The notes under the pieces are model-generated. The model saw nothing but the letters and a program-made list of their open reading frames with translations, had not been told where the DNA came from and did no database searches. A stretch of 64,000 bases of DNA. Origin: Forficula auricularia. Taxonomy: Eukaryota; Arthropoda; Insecta; Dermaptera; Forficulidae. The position numbers and the translations under genes were made by a program. This document shows, one piece after another, positions 12,700 through 24,230 of this stretch. Every line of letters begins with the position of its first letter. Positions within the stretch are counted from its first letter, which is position 1. The DNA lies in NCBI GenBank assembly GCA_024734495.1, contig JALMQS010000032.1, forward strand, positions 248,001 to 312,000. Reading direction: 5' to 3'.

Positions 12700-13481
12700 T
12701 TTATTAAAATTTTATAAAAATTTTATTTTAATCTTCCCTTTGTTTTTTGCAAATTTCAGCGAATACGGCATCATTTTCGTTATTTTTCAATTTTTAAAAA
12801 AATATATTTTGGAACCTATGACCCAAAAATGGATGATGCTTTATGTGAGTGAGTTTAGGAGTCAGAAATTAAATCTTATGACTTAAACTCCACAGTCTCT
12901 GAGATGGAAATCGACATATCTTCTACAATGAATCAGTCTGTCCTATATAAGAACATCTTAAATTTCTTCTAATTCTATAACTATCAGTAAACTATGACTT
13001 GTCTATAGCACTCTTAAGTTATTTCCGATCTTATTTATTGAGAGATCTTAGAAATGGATTAGTCTAAAGATTCTCGAATCATCTTTATTTATTCCTTTTT
13101 GTATTATTTCCATGTTAATAGTTCCTCAGCGAGAACAATTTTGATTCAACTAAAAGTCGTTTGGACTTGTCTTTGTCATGCTTGAACTAGAAGATATATC
13201 TACCAGTTTCGGATTTCACACCTTCTAAACAGACCCTTTTCGGAAAAATCATTCATTTTAATTACCCCTTGAAACTATGGAACAATTTTATTTCATTTCG
13301 AGAACCAATATACTTTTCAAAACAAAAAATGTTTTTTATAGAAATATTTGAAATAATGGATAATAATTTGAAAATGTAAAGATCCCCTTGAAATTTTGAA
13401 CTTGATATTTATGAAAATATTCTAAATGTTTGAAATTTTAGGGATACGCCGCATCCACAGCATCCATGGACTGCACGCCTC
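12700..13481 (+). mobile_element. hAT-like non-autonomous element, copy A
   Basis: Shares about 750 bp with 21274-22109 and with the minus strand of 35964-37296. Common blocks include GAGTGAGTTTAGGAGTCAGA, TTCCTCAGCGAGAACAATTT and CGCATCCACAGCATCCATGG. The right end (CACGCCTCGG) has lost the CGCCACTG terminus that the other copies keep, and the left end is also degraded. Copies B and C show CAGTGG-type termini with 8-bp flanking near-duplications, typical of hAT. No transposase frame survives. Confidence 0.7.
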
Positions 13482-14773
13482 GGGTACACAAAAATACAAT
13501 AATTTTTAAGTCCATAAAAAATGTTTAATATTTAAAATGTAAATTTTAAATTCAATAATTTGAAAAGTCTGAAATGTTTAATGAGAAACTATATAGATTC
13601 GCTATTCTGAGATGTCGTGGCTGACTTTGTGCTCTTTTGAATAAATATTAAAAAAAAATTCTAATAAATAATTTTTAAAATTCCCTTTGGTATAAAACAA
13701 TGAAAACTAGAAAAATTAAAAAAGTTTTAATATGTTTATTTTTATGTACTTAAGTATTTTAAAATAAACATTCATTATTAAATAATTTTTTAATTTTTAC
13801 TTTCAACTTTAAGATAAAATATTTTCATAGAGAGAATTTAATTTTTCATCAGATGGAATTTTTCAGCTTAAATTCGACAATCTTAGTTTTTGACAAATTT
13901 GCCAACGTCATTTGCCAAGTGCAACAAACTCGCAATGAGATTTTTTAATATAAATAATGAAGTCTTTAAAAGTAGGCGTGAATAAGATTTTTTTCTTCAA
14001 TTTTCTAATGATAATATATATAGAAGTAAAGACTTAAGGCTTATGATGTCAGCATATTTTAAGACCGCGACTCATCTCCTCCAGATAATAGTGTTGGATT
14101 ATATATATTTCATATCATATTTAATTTTTTTTTCGTTTTTAATTCCAATATCAATTTCACACATTTTTATAATTTTTTTACATTAATTTTTCTTTTTTAA
14201 TAAAAAAAAATTCAATTTATGTGTTAAAATATTAAATGAGGTGAATAAGCATATATTATGTAAAAATAATGAGAAATCACCTTCTCATCTTTCTCTCTTT
14301 AAAAGATGATTATTTTTTTTCTATTAAAAAATAAAATAAATAAACAAGAGTGTAAGATAATTTGAATTCTTATTTTGTGCTTGGAATAAGGAGGGATTGG
14401 AAACCAGTGGTGCGTGAGTGCTGAGTGCTGGGTGAGTTCGGGGACTCTTAAGAAAGATAGAAAATAAGGTTAGCTAATTCTTAGTAAAGAAAGAGTGTTA
14501 AAAGTTGTTGACGCGAAAACTTGTTAAGAGTTGGAGACTTCGAACGGGCAAGTTAAAAGGGAATAAGAGAGGCCATGATAGGAGAGCTAGATGAGATGCT
14601 TCCAGTGATCAAATTGAACAATTGAAATCGCCAAGGATATTGTTTTAATATGATAAAATAAATGCAGATAAACGTAAACGTTTTAGTTTTATTTAGTAGA
14701 GATATAAATAAATTTAAAAATCATCGAAAAGAAAAACAAATTAACATTAAACAAAATTAATTAATAATAGTAC
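13482..14773. other. No gene seen
   Basis: Very AT-rich up to about 14370, then a purine-rich, moderately GC stretch at 14380-14610. No motif, RNA gene or repeat boundary is recognisable. Confidence 0.45.
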
Positions 14774-16320
14774 AAGATCCCGACTTAGGTCGACCTTCAC
14801 CTATCAAGTTTCCTAATGAAATTAATATTTTGATAATATATAATATTAATAAACAAAAATTGATAGGGTCGACATCCAATTTCCCTGCATAGCCATTTTA
14901 TCAAATTTATTAGATTTATTAATTTATTTATTTATTATATATATTTTTTTAATTATCTACATTTTCATATATAACAATGAAGGAAAGTCTATAACTACAA
15001 AATACTAAGTCGAAGTTACCTGCTGATACCCTGTCTACCTGGACTTATGCTTGGAAAATAGATGGCGACCCAACTTTGGCATTTTATATACATATTTTAA
15101 TCTCGATTGGTAATATATTAATCCGGAAACTCTAACTACATTAACTACATTTATGTAATAAAATTAACAACTTTAATTTTTTTATTAAAAATAGCTATGC
15201 ACGGAAATTGGATCTCGACCCTATCAAGTTTTGTTTATTAATCTATATATATAAAATTAAGGTTTTGTCTGTACATTGCTCCAAATCACGCCAAATTTTG
15301 GTTGCACACGTTTCAAGCAAAGTTATGAACGAAAACACCCTTAACAAAATGTTTGTCTGTCTGTATGTATGTCTGTTTCAGTGGTTTCCGAAAAGTTGCT
15401 CACGATTCACATAAAAACGGCTGAAGGGATTATTATAAAATTTCATATTTACATCAGATGTCTTCTAACTTACGTTTTTTAGCTATATAACGTTTTGATA
15501 TTTTGACCCCAGAAGGGGGTTTGGGGGGGGCGCACGAATGAAAATTATCAAATAACTCCTAAACTATTAACCCTACGGCAAATTATATAATAAACAAAGT
15601 TGTAGGGGATGTGATTTCTGACAACTTTTGTTTAAAAAAATTTCCCCAAAAGGGGGGAGGGGGGTGAAAAATATAAACTCTTGCCCTTGGACCAAACTCA
15701 ACCAAATTTTGTATACATAATCTCTGGGCCCCTAGAGAGCTAGAAATGCAAAAACTAACCACACAAAATGTGGGGGGTTAAAAAATGAAAATTCTTTCTT
15801 TTGGGCCAAACTCAACCAAATTTTGTATACATAATCTGTGGGTCACTAGAAGGCTAGAAATGCAAAACCTGGGTGCGGGGTGGAGTCCAGGGGCATAGCG
15901 GGGGTGGGTTCCAGGGGTTAGGCGGGGCTGTGGTGCGCAGGGTTGGAGGGCACGGGGTGGATGGGGTGCGGGATCCGAGGTGGGCGGGGTGCGGGTTGTG
16001 GTGTGGGGGCGGGGGTTGTGAACGGGTGCGGAGTGGGGGTGCTGGAGGGGGTTTTAGGGGTGGGGTAGTGGGTTAGGGTGGGGAATGGAGTGTTGGGGTG
16101 GTGGTGTGGGGGCGGGGGTTGGGCATGGTGCGGGGTTCTGGGTGGGTTTCGGGCGGTATGGGGGGTTAGGGTGGTGTTCGAGGGCTGGGGGTCCAGGGGG
16201 CGTGCCCCCTGGCTAGTAAGAGGGCCGCCGAAGGCGGGCCTTGCAGCTAGTACATTATATTATCAAAACATTAATTAATTAGGAAACTCGATAGGTGAAG
16301 GTCTTCCTAAGTCTGGATAT
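14774..16320. mobile_element. Foldback element carrying a Helitron in its right arm
   Basis: The left arm at 14774-14900 (GACTTAGGTCGACCTTCACC to TCCCTGCATAGCCATTTTA) is repeated inverted at 15187-15241 plus 16251-16320. The right arm is split by a 1,009-bp Helitron. Removing 15242-16250 restores an uninterrupted arm about 125 bp long. The loop at 14901-15186 is AT-rich and non-coding. No target duplication could be fixed, so the class is open. Confidence 0.85.
15242..16250 (+). mobile_element. Non-autonomous Helitron, complete termini
   Basis: Begins TCTATATATATAAAATTAAG and ends CTTGCAGCTAG, inserted exactly between A (15241) and T (16251), the Helitron signature of 5' TC, 3' CTRR and an A/T target. 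A short hairpin (GCCGCC-GAA-GGCGG, near 16224-16238) precedes the 3' end as expected. The interior has two copies of a roughly 110-bp unit (AACTCAACCAAATTTTGTAT) at about 15695-15865, then a G-rich block at 15870-16200. There is no Rep/helicase gene, so movement would need enzymes in trans. The Gly-rich frames in the G-rich block are composition artefacts. Confidence 0.92.
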
Positions 16321-16659
16321 TAAATTATAACACTTTCCAAATACATTTTGTTTATAAGGACAAATCAATGCTTGATGCAAATAAAAATATACCTATATAA
16401 TAATGAATATACATGATTTATTTCTAAGATTCTTTTGTGAAGTGAGCTATGAGCTTACTATTGAAACAAAAATAATTTACTGACATTTATTCGGGTATTT
16501 GAACTCACCAGGAATAACAGATAGAATATTTCTAATTAAAAAATAGAAGAAGAATAGAATATTTCTAATTAAAAAAAAAATCATGACGAAGGACGAAACT
16601 AGAGTCTCTAACAAATAGGTTATATTAAATTTTTTGCCGAGATTAGCAGAATATTATAA
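16321..16659. other. No gene seen
   Basis: AT-rich spacer. GAATAGAATATTTCTAATTA occurs twice in tandem-like form around 16520-16570. Nothing else is supportable. Confidence 0.4.
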
Positions 16660-16798
16660 ATTGAAGGAGACAATAAAAGAGTGTGTCTTCTGCTGGAATT
16701 ATAAATTTTTAATTTATTTATAACGAGACTATAGTTTAATTAAAAATTTATAATTCAAGCAGAAGACACACTCTTTTATTGTCTCCTTCAAATAGGTT
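16660..16798. repeat. Perfect-arm hairpin of the GAGACAATAAAAGAG repeat
   Basis: TTGAAGGAGACAATAAAAGA through TCTTCTGCTGGAATTATAAA is repeated inverted up to TTTATTGTCTCCTTCAA at about 16796. The loop carries the AACGAGACTATAG sequence that elsewhere (56581, 60733) belongs to a hammerhead-bearing Penelope-type repeat. It is thus a terminal palindrome of that family without the ribozyme core. Confidence 0.75.
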
Positions 16799-17157
16799 AT
16801 ATATATCATCATTTACTATTATAATCCGCTTGATCGCGACGACGTCCTAATCTGCCTGATTGCTGGCCAAAGAGATCCATTAGAGGTCAGTGATTGTCCG
16901 TGTTTAGGCAAAGCGTTGAATAAATACGTTCAAAAATAATTAAAAATCTAAAATTTTTAAACAAAAATACTAGAAAGCTATTTCCCTAGAAGAAACAACA
17001 TATTTAAAAGGAGAGATTTGGTTAAATGCCAATGAACCCAAAATTTAGTAATGAGGGGTTTTTCGTAAATTATTATAAATTATTTTATTAATTATAATTT
17101 ACTATTATATTCGGTGATTAGAAAATCATTTTGGCCTGTTCTTAATTTTGACAATAC

Positions 17158-17190
17158 CAGTGGCGTACCGAGGGCTCCGTGATTATAGAT
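17158..17190 (+). repeat. Solo hAT-like terminus (CAGTGGCGTACC)
   Basis: CAGTGGCGTACCGAGGGCTC resembles hAT-family terminal sequences and the terminus near 50759 (minus strand). No partner end was found nearby, so this is probably a truncated MITE. Confidence 0.4.
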
Positions 17191-17924
17191 TATTTCATTA
17201 TGGGGGGGGGGGGGTAACCTCTTGGACAGTTCGATGTCCGCCAATCGTTTTTATAATTATAGTATAAGTAAATCTTCAAACGTTTAATAAAACCATTTAT
17301 ATTTTCATAATTGTTTGAAAATTGATTTTTATAAAAGATTTGTAGGTACATATATTTATATATTCATTATATTTGTATATCTTTATTTGTAACAATCATA
17401 GAATAACCTCATTGATCTCTTTTTATGAGTCAACAACCCTGCTACTCTCAGCAAATTAAATTGGGAACCTGTCGTTGCACAAAAGAATAGAAATAATATA
17501 AAACATCTCATACTTTTCTTGTGGGGGAAATGAAATGAAAATGAAAATATTAAAAAAGTTGAAAAAAGATATTAAAAACCTCGCAATGAAAAATTAAAAG
17601 CTTGCAAAATGAAAATAATTAGAGAAAAAAAATTGGAGAATATAAACGCCAAACCAAAATAAGCAAATATAGACGATCAGTGATTAAATGTGATGATGAT
17701 AGAGGGGCGATCATGGTGGCTATATTTACTAAATGACGTCACGGGGGGTATTCTATGATTCACTCTAAATTTATTAAATTACACATTTTGTTGCCTAAAT
17801 TGTTAAACCTGTTTCTGGATATATTAGAAAACCTGATTTTAAAAATAGCACTAGTTTTTTAGATAAATTTGTTTTTCGAAAAATACGATTTTTGCCTAAT
17901 TTTTAGGCGTAATGATTCAGAACA

Positions 17925-18540
17925 GCATTACTTGAATTCAAAATATTTATATTCTTTATAGATGGTAAATAATACTGCGACCAATATCTTGCTATAATAT
18001 ATTTTATTTAATTTCCGTCTACGTTTCGGATTCTTCAAGGTAGTTAACAAATATTAATATTTTAATCATTCAAATGAAAATGCGTTGAAAAATTGAAGAT
18101 TGAAGTTTCTAAAGGGTCTAAGTGAAAATAATGTGTAATCAAGATAATCAAATAAAAGTATCTTGATAAGTAGTAAACATCAAGTTGGTGCTTTCCCACA
18201 GCGGATGAAGACCTACATACACTGCTGACACTTCTACATTTGCAATATAGGCTTGACACATAGACCTTTTCTACATGTATAACTCAAAATACTGCCACAT
18301 AGACCCTTTAGAACATAGAACTTACACTCTTCATTTTTAAATACGTTCGAATCGAATGACAAAAATTTGTTGAAAGTTTTAATTATTAAATTTAATAATA
18401 GTTAACTAGCCTCTGGTCTGAAGAAGGATACTGTTGGGAGTACGAAAGGAGGCGGATAGGTAAGCGGATGTCTAAATAAAATATATTACACCGAGATATT
18501 GGTCGCAGTTTTATTTAAAATCTATAAAATATACATATAG
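17925..18540. repeat. Inverted repeat with decayed hammerhead-like arms
   Basis: ACTGCGACCAATATC near 17971 is repeated inverted as GATATTGGTCGCAGT near 18497, each adjoining a TAATATATTTTATTTA-type string. Arms are about 90 bp with a spacer of about 400 bp. On the minus strand the left arm has TTGAAGAATCCGAAACGTAG, a hammerhead-like string that has lost stem II. The right arm has CTGAAGAAGGATACTG followed by GAAAG. Both ribozyme cores look inactive. Confidence 0.6.
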
Positions 18541-18740
18541 GGAGCCAGGTTGGCCGAGTGGTTAAAGTGCATGCCTTCTAATCAAGATAGCGCGGGTTCA
18601 AGCCAAACGAGCTGCAAATGTTTGACCGGCTATAATCTGATTCCTTCAGAGGAAGGCAATGGGAAACCACCCCTGTAAAGAGGATACTCTCCATAGTAAT
18701 CGCTTACGCTCGTAATCGAGTATGGCACTTGAAGAAGAAG
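18541..18740 (+). mobile_element. tRNA-derived SINE with GAA-rich tail
   Basis: The 5' part reads like a tRNA: A box TTGGCCGAGTGGTTAAAG (about 18550) and B box GCGGGTTCAAGCC (about 18592). A tRNA-unrelated body follows, with GAGGAAGGCAATGGGAAACC and an end TATGGCACTTGAAGAAGAAG. The same body end (TATGGCACTTAAAGAAG) closes the SINE at 45836-46120, so the two share a 3' module and probably the same LINE partner. Flanking duplications are not clear here. Confidence 0.8.
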
Positions 18741-18900
18741 AAAGTATATAACATTTATCAATGTCTTCCTTCATCTTCACATATCAAACTATTTAGTTTT
18801 ATTAGACGAAAACGTTTTGTAATTTCTCTGTGATCGAACCGAGGTGTCAAATCGCAATCCAGGCTAATAGATATTCTTTGCGAATCAGCTGTTATGACAT

Positions 18901-19046
18901 AAAGATAAGAGTAAATAAATATTATATTTAATATTGATTTACTATTAGTTAAGGATACTAGGTCACTTATTTCACATTAAATGACCTAGTATCCTTAACT
19001 CATAGTAAATCAATATTAAATATAATATTTATTTACTCTTATCTTT
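18901..19046. repeat. Near-perfect hairpin, 65-bp arms
   Basis: 18901-18965 is inverted at 18982-19046, including AAGGATACTAGGTCA and TGACCTAGTATCCTT, around a 16-base loop. Such a palindrome may be a foldback transposon remnant. No hammerhead core is present. Confidence 0.8.
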
Positions 19047-19477
19047 ATTAAAGATGTTTCACCTCGCACCAGCACCACAATCTCTACTAATTATGTTATG
19101 ACATATACTACCAGCTAAAAAATTTCAGTCGAAGGGCTCTGCGACTTCATGGTAAAATTTCGGTGGGGAGTGAATCAAATTTCCAATGAAGATGACAATA
19201 CATAAGGAAACAAACTTAGGTGATTAAGCCTAGAGTACTGCTTCGACATTAGTCTGGATTGTTATTGACAAGTGTTAAATGACTTGGGTTAAATTTCTCA
19301 GGGATATCTTTTGACATAATTTAAAAGGAATTATCACATTTTGGTACATTGATTCGATTGCCAAAAAGGTTAACATGGCACTTCTGATATGTAATAAAAA
19401 TTATTTAATATGAAAGACAAATGCCGATAGTAGTATGGTTAACATTTATATTGGAAATTAAGAGAGATGATCAACTA

Positions 19478-20236
19478 CTAAATCCGAGGTGTCAAAGATT
19501 AATTGTATTATGTCAGTTGGCCTCTTTCACCAATTCGAGAAGACTTCGCTTGTCCACATAGGTGTAACCACATCTAACACATATCGTAGTACGGGTAAAA
19601 TTATTGTTTCGCTCAAAGAATCGATCTTCATCGTTTCTCTACTTATTCGGTTAAGCGGAGCGTGTATATTATATTCACTTTGTGATATAATGTTACCATA
19701 TTCTTGCACCAAGAGTATAACGCTGGGTTACATTAATAAAATAAATTCATTGGCATTCGAATTTCAAAAATCGAAACTCTCAAAATATTTTAATCAAAAT
19801 ATATGGTTTGGCTTTCTGTACGTTAAGATTGAGAATCAAGTGACCGCGAAATTTTTTACTGATGAATATCGATTCTTTGAGTGAAAACATTTTACGCATG
19901 CTATAGTTAAATAAATTTATTCCTCTACCCGCTTAGAGGCAGAAGTCCTCGGTGTCTAGGTCAACCAATCATCAATACCAATCTAATTTCAACAAATTAA
20001 GAAGCATCAATACAAAATTATAAAAAAAATTAATAAATAACAAAAAGGTACAGAAAAAAAATGATATGAATGCTCATTAAGAAATGACCATAGATTTTCA
20101 TCAAACGACAAAAATTAATTTAAAAATTCTGTGCAAACGACGAGTTATAAGCCAAGCTTTTTGGGGATTCACTTCCCGGAGGGGCTGAAACAAACCTTCT
20201 AACTTAGTAAAATAATCCATAACACCTCGGATTTAG
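19478..20236. mobile_element. TA-flanked TIR element, 759 bp
   Basis: The termini CTAAATCCGAGGTGT (19478-19492) and ACACCTCGGATTTAG (20222-20236) are perfect 15-bp inverted repeats, each directly bordered by TA (19476-19477 and 20237-20238). A TA duplication fits the Tc1/mariner/pogo group. The interior contains a 131-codon plus-strand frame (19489-19884) with no DDE motif that I recognise, so the element looks non-autonomous. Confidence 0.75.
19489..19884 (+). CDS. Open frame of 131 codons inside a TIR element, unrecognised
   Basis: The longest open frame in the window. It opens within the left TIR and, from the listed start, reads MSKINCIMSVGLFHQFEKTS at its N-terminus and ends TAKFFTDEYRFFE. 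The first codon is not ATG in the sequence (GTGTCAAAG), which weakens it as a real start. There are two moderately hydrophobic patches (around residues 45-70) but no clear signal peptide, zinc site or DDE triad. It may be a remnant of an element gene, a chance frame, or antisense to one. I cannot assign a function. Confidence 0.2.
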   Translation: MSKINCIMSVGLFHQFEKTSLVHIGVTTSNTYRSTGKIIVSLKESIFIVSLLIRLSGACILYSLCDIMLPYSCTKSITLGYINKINSLAFEFQKSKLSKYFNQNIWFGFLYVKIENQVTAKFFTDEYRFFE

Positions 20237-20238
20237 TA

Positions 20239-21190
20239 GCTGACCATTGATTTTCTTTAGAAATTATTAATTTTTAATGAAAAAGTTATCAAATCCCAAA
20301 AAATTAGAAGATCGACCGAAACCTATGATGTCTTGAAAATGTATTCAATTTTTCTTCAAATTTATTTTTAATTTTGAATTTAATTTAATTTCTAGATTAT
20401 TTATCTTATATAAATAATTATCGCAGGATATGCTGTCTAGTTCCTCTTCTAGCTGATCGCATAAATGAACATAATAATTAACTTCTATTTTGAAAGTTGT
20501 GACAGTTTGTATCCTCGCCAGAGCCCACACCTATCATCTCAATAAGCCCATTGTATTGAACAACATCCAACCAAGTTTTCCCCGGAATACGTTGTTCGAA
20601 GATTCCGATTATTAAGAACAACTTCAGGGCTCATTAGATTCACATCTTAAATCATCATGGCTGACTTGAGATCTTAATGGGGTTAGACGCGGGGGAGGGG
20701 GGGGCTGAAGCTGGGAAGCCCCGGGTTAATTTGGCGCATCCCGGATCTTAACGAGTCGTGTCCCAAGAAAACAGTTCCAGTTGACTCCTGAGGGACACTT
20801 GGGGACTTTCTTCTCATTAAAAATAACATTCACTCTGCCATTTGTCATCACCTGATGATATATATGTCTATTTACAGTGGGTCTAATTTATGATATTTCC
20901 CTTCTACAAGGTTCATTTAATTTAAATAGTGGAGAGAAAAAATAAAATTAATTAATGAGTTTATTTATTTTTTTAAACATATGAATAAATGAGGGAAGTT
21001 TCCTATTAGCAGATTTAAAAAAAAAAATGTTTAATTTATTAGAAAGAAAATTCTTAAAATATTAAGGAGCAGACAAAAAACAGCAAATTGCAAGTTGGGA
21101 GACATCCTGTGAGATCCCTAGCTTCGATTTCCATTTTAAAACAAATTAGTAACCGATGTTTCCATTTACTAAGAAATGATTCTTTTAAAA
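20239..21190. other. No gene seen; one GC-richer patch
   Basis: 20570-20830 is noticeably richer in G+C (for example AAGCCCCGGGTTAATTTGGC) than its surroundings and includes a G run near 20690. It has no open frame or repeat partner in this window. The remainder is AT-rich. Confidence 0.4.
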
Positions 21191-21191
21191 A

Positions 21192-21240
21192 TACAGTGGA
21201 GTCCCTATATACGAGGTCGGTATATCCGCGGGTACCAATC
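21192..21240 (+). repeat. Solo pogo/Tigger-like terminus
   Basis: TACAGTGGAGTCCCTATATA with CGAGG just inside resembles TA-flanked pogo/Tigger termini such as those at 27805 and 62842. No inverted partner is seen, and a hAT-like element begins at 21274. Confidence 0.35.
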
Positions 21241-21273
21241 AATGACGTTAAAACAAAAAAAATACATATGTAA

Positions 21274-22109
21274 AAGTGGCGGTTGGTGACTTTTCAATCA
21301 GGGATGATGCCCAAAAAAGTACCCTTCATTTTTTGAAATTTTATTTTAAACTTGGCTTTTTTTTTGAAAATTTCCCGAATACGATATCATTTTCGTTATT
21401 TTTCAAATTTAACATTAGATTTTTAAAAAATATATTTTGGGACCTTCGCCCCACAAACGGTTAATGGTTTGTGTGAGTGAGTTTAGGAGTCAGAAATTAA
21501 ATCTTGTGACTTGAACTCCACATTTCCTGAGATGGAAATCAACAATATTCTACAATGAATCAGCTGTCCTATAAAAACATCTTAAATTTCTTCTAATTCT
21601 ATAGCTATAAGCAAGTTATGACTTGTCTATAGCTCTCTTAGTTATTTCCGATCTTATATATTGAGAGTTCCTTAGAAATGGATTAGTCCAAAAATTTCCG
21701 AATCATCTTTATTTATTCCTATTTTGTATTATTTCTATTTTAATAGTTCCTCAGCGAGAACAATTTTTATTCGAATTAGAACTTGTCTCGACTTGTCTTT
21801 GACCTGCTTGAACTGGAAGATATACCAGGCAGGGACTTCAAACCTTCTATGAGCAGCCTTTTAGGAAAATCATTCATTTTAATTTCCCCTTGAAACTATG
21901 CAACAATTTTATTTCATTTCGTAGAACCAATATACTTTTCAAAACAAAACATGTTTTTTATAGAAATATTTTAAATTCCGGAAAATAATTTGAAAATTTA
22001 AAGATCCTCCTGAAATTTTGAAATCGACCTTATATATGTGAAAGAACTTTAAATGTTTGAAATTTTAGGATGCGTCGCATCCACAGCATCCATGGGCCGC
22101 ACGCCACTG
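21274..22109 (+). mobile_element. hAT-like non-autonomous element, copy B
   Basis: Begins AAGTGGCGGTTGGTGACTTT (C1 mutated) and ends GCACGCCACTG, giving short CAGTGGCG/CGCCACTG inverted termini. The flanking octamers ATATGTAA and ATATCTAC match at 6 of 8 positions, compatible with an aged 8-bp hAT duplication. It is the best full-length reference for copies A and C: 836 bp, no surviving transposase. Confidence 0.75.
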
Positions 22110-22357
22110 ATATCTACGTATGAAAATCAATTAGCATACCTAGGTTGATTTATTAGTTTCTAAAATTTCAAAATGCATACGTTGGTAAAACTTATCCCAA
22201 AAGTATAAAAATTTGAAATTGTGATATTTTTTAATAATTAAATAAATACCTACTGTACATGAATCTTAATTCCAATTTCTTACACGCATTAATAAAAATT
22301 AAAAAAAAAATGTTTTTTTATTTATTTAGTAGCTAATAAATAATACGTTTCTTTTAG

Positions 22358-22612
22358 CCCTCCGTCAGAGCGCAATATTCGAATTCCTCAAATCGGGCGC
22401 AATGCGTCTAACTATGTTATTAACATTATATTTTAAAAAGTTGTTATAATTTTACCCAGTAATTATAATATATTCGAAAGGTTATCATTTACTTTTTTGG
22501 GATGTTTAAAAAGAAAAAACGTAATACCAGGGTACCAGAAAGGACAGACTCATTCCATTTTTAGGGCTGAAAGTGTGAATGAAACGTCAGTCCCATTGCG
22601 CCAAATGGAGGG
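22358..22612. mobile_element. piggyBac-like MITE, 255 bp
   Basis: Left end CCCTCCGTCAGAGCGCAAT preceded by TTAG (22354-22357, one change from TTAA). Right end ATTGCGCCAAATGGAGGG followed by TTAA (22613-22616). Inverted CCCTCC termini with an internal GCGC and a TTAA target are characteristic of piggyBac. There is no coding sequence inside. Confidence 0.75.
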
Positions 22613-22929
22613 TTAAATATATTGACTTATTTATCCTTCTTGTTTTAAAATTCAAAATCGCATTATCCACGGGGCACTTAACCCCAATTAGCACTGAAAA
22701 TCGGGATTACTGTATTATCTTGTTTTCATGAAAAAATACAAAGTTGAATTTGTTTCAAAGTCTCCTTGAATTCATTTTTTTAACAAAATCTATATTTGGA
22801 GGTGGCTCATTATATTAACAATTTTTCAACTAGACCTTTAAATTAATTTTCGAAATGATGAATTTATAAGTTTTGAGTAAAAAGTATGCTAAGAAAGTTA
22901 TAAAGGAGATTTTACTATTTTCCATTATT

Positions 22930-23040
22930 TTTTTAGGGTTCCGTTGAAAAGTAAAACGGGAACTTACTATAGTGTTTCCACAGTTTCTATCTCTCGGCAA
23001 TTTTCATTGTCTTAGTGAAGTGATATCACATATATATTAA
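22930..23040 (+). repeat. GGGTTCCG-type dispersed insect repeat
   Basis: TTAGGGTTCCGTTGAAAAGT, ACGGGAAC and TACTATAGTGTTTCCACAG match the layout of a repeat I recall from insect genomes (GGGTTCCGT, AAAACGGAACCC, then a TATAGTGTCTCC-like string). Only one copy is present here. The assignment is from memory. Confidence 0.5.
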
Positions 23041-23915
23041 GAGCAGATTCTTGAAATTTAGTACTTTCCAATTAAATATGTTAAGTGAAACGGATATCCG
23101 AAATCGGACAAAAAGAAATTCTCTTTTATGGTAGCGTTTCGATTTTTAATTTTTATCCAATCTTCCGAAAAAATCGGTTCACTTCAATAAATCTCCTTTT
23201 TTCAAACTCAATAAAAGATATTATTAAATTTTCCCTTTTAACTTGAATACAATTTTTTCTACTGTTTAATTTTTTTCTTAATATTACCAGATTTTTTTTC
23301 CGAAATAAATAAAAAAAAAAGATTCATTCAAGTTCCGGGGATGCCTATAACTACCCCTTTTTCAAAGCGCTTTGTGCAAGTACGCAGAAATAAACGGAAT
23401 GGCATATAATAGAATCCATTTCTATAAATGGGGGACAGTACTTGAACATCCCCCAGGCATCTGGGGGGTGGATCCATTTGTCTTTACCCGGCCAGCCATA
23501 CCTATATGCTTCCTACTCTCGCCGACAGACACACACCCTTTAGGCAAGTACAATATAGAGCTCTCTTATTTTATGTAGCGAGATTGTAGGAAATCGTCAA
23601 ATGAAACAATTGAAACGAGGCACCCTCTCCGGGCGTCGCACCTGTCTCGTATCCCGATGGAAAAACAATAATTAAAATTTCAATACGCCCCCGCACGCCT
23701 ATCTTTGGAATGGTAAGTGGTAGCATGTTGCCTGAAAGGGGAGAAGTGATATTAAATGCTTCTTCACTCCATTGCCTTCAGGAAACGTCAAGTGACACGG
23801 TTTCATAAATTTTCTACTGTTATTTAATTAGAAAATTCTTGGGGGAAAAGTAATGTATAAAAATAATACTAAGTCATGGTAGACATTATAAAAAGTAATT
23901 AATTTAATTAAGTTA
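23041..23915. other. GC-richer unique stretch without a recognised gene
   Basis: About 23340-23800 approaches balanced base composition, with strings such as GAGGCACCCTCTCCGGGCGT and CAGGCATCTGGGGGGTGGAT. The 68-codon frame at 23372-23578 shows no motif. It could be conserved non-coding DNA or an exon of a gene otherwise outside this window; I cannot decide. Confidence 0.35.
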
Positions 23916-23921
23916 TATATT

Positions 23922-23966
23922 GAGCCACTGAAGAAGTAAAAAATAAAGTGACGAAACGTTTGACAC
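23922..23966 (+). ncRNA. Hammerhead-like motif, stem I and II eroded
   Basis: CTGAAGA (23928-23934) and GAAAC (23953-23957) are intact, but stem II has shrunk to about two pairs and the stem I strands (GAGCCA and TTGACA) no longer pair well. It is related to the copies at 33711 and 59835. Probably inactive. Confidence 0.45.
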
Positions 23967-24230
23967 ATAAACGTAGTTGTTCCGCCAAATGGGTTTTTCT
24001 TAGGATTTTTGAAATTTAGATATATTATTATTTAAATACTTCTGCATCGATTGGTGCAAAACGAAATTTATGAACAATATAGTTCCGGAGATATTAAATT
24101 TCAAAAATAGAGTTTTTCAAGCTCTTATACATTGCACTAAACGGGATATCGGAAAATTTACATACAAATTTAATTATAATTAAAAAACCCTTTTTACCAT
24201 TTTTATAAAAACTAAACCTACATTAAACAA

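Noticed and set aside
15873..16278. Gly-rich open frames in the G-rich block of the first Helitron (and similar ones at 32820-33173 and 38996-39350)
   Set aside because: They arise from G/C-only repetitive DNA that is open in several frames on both strands, differ between copies and lack any domain.
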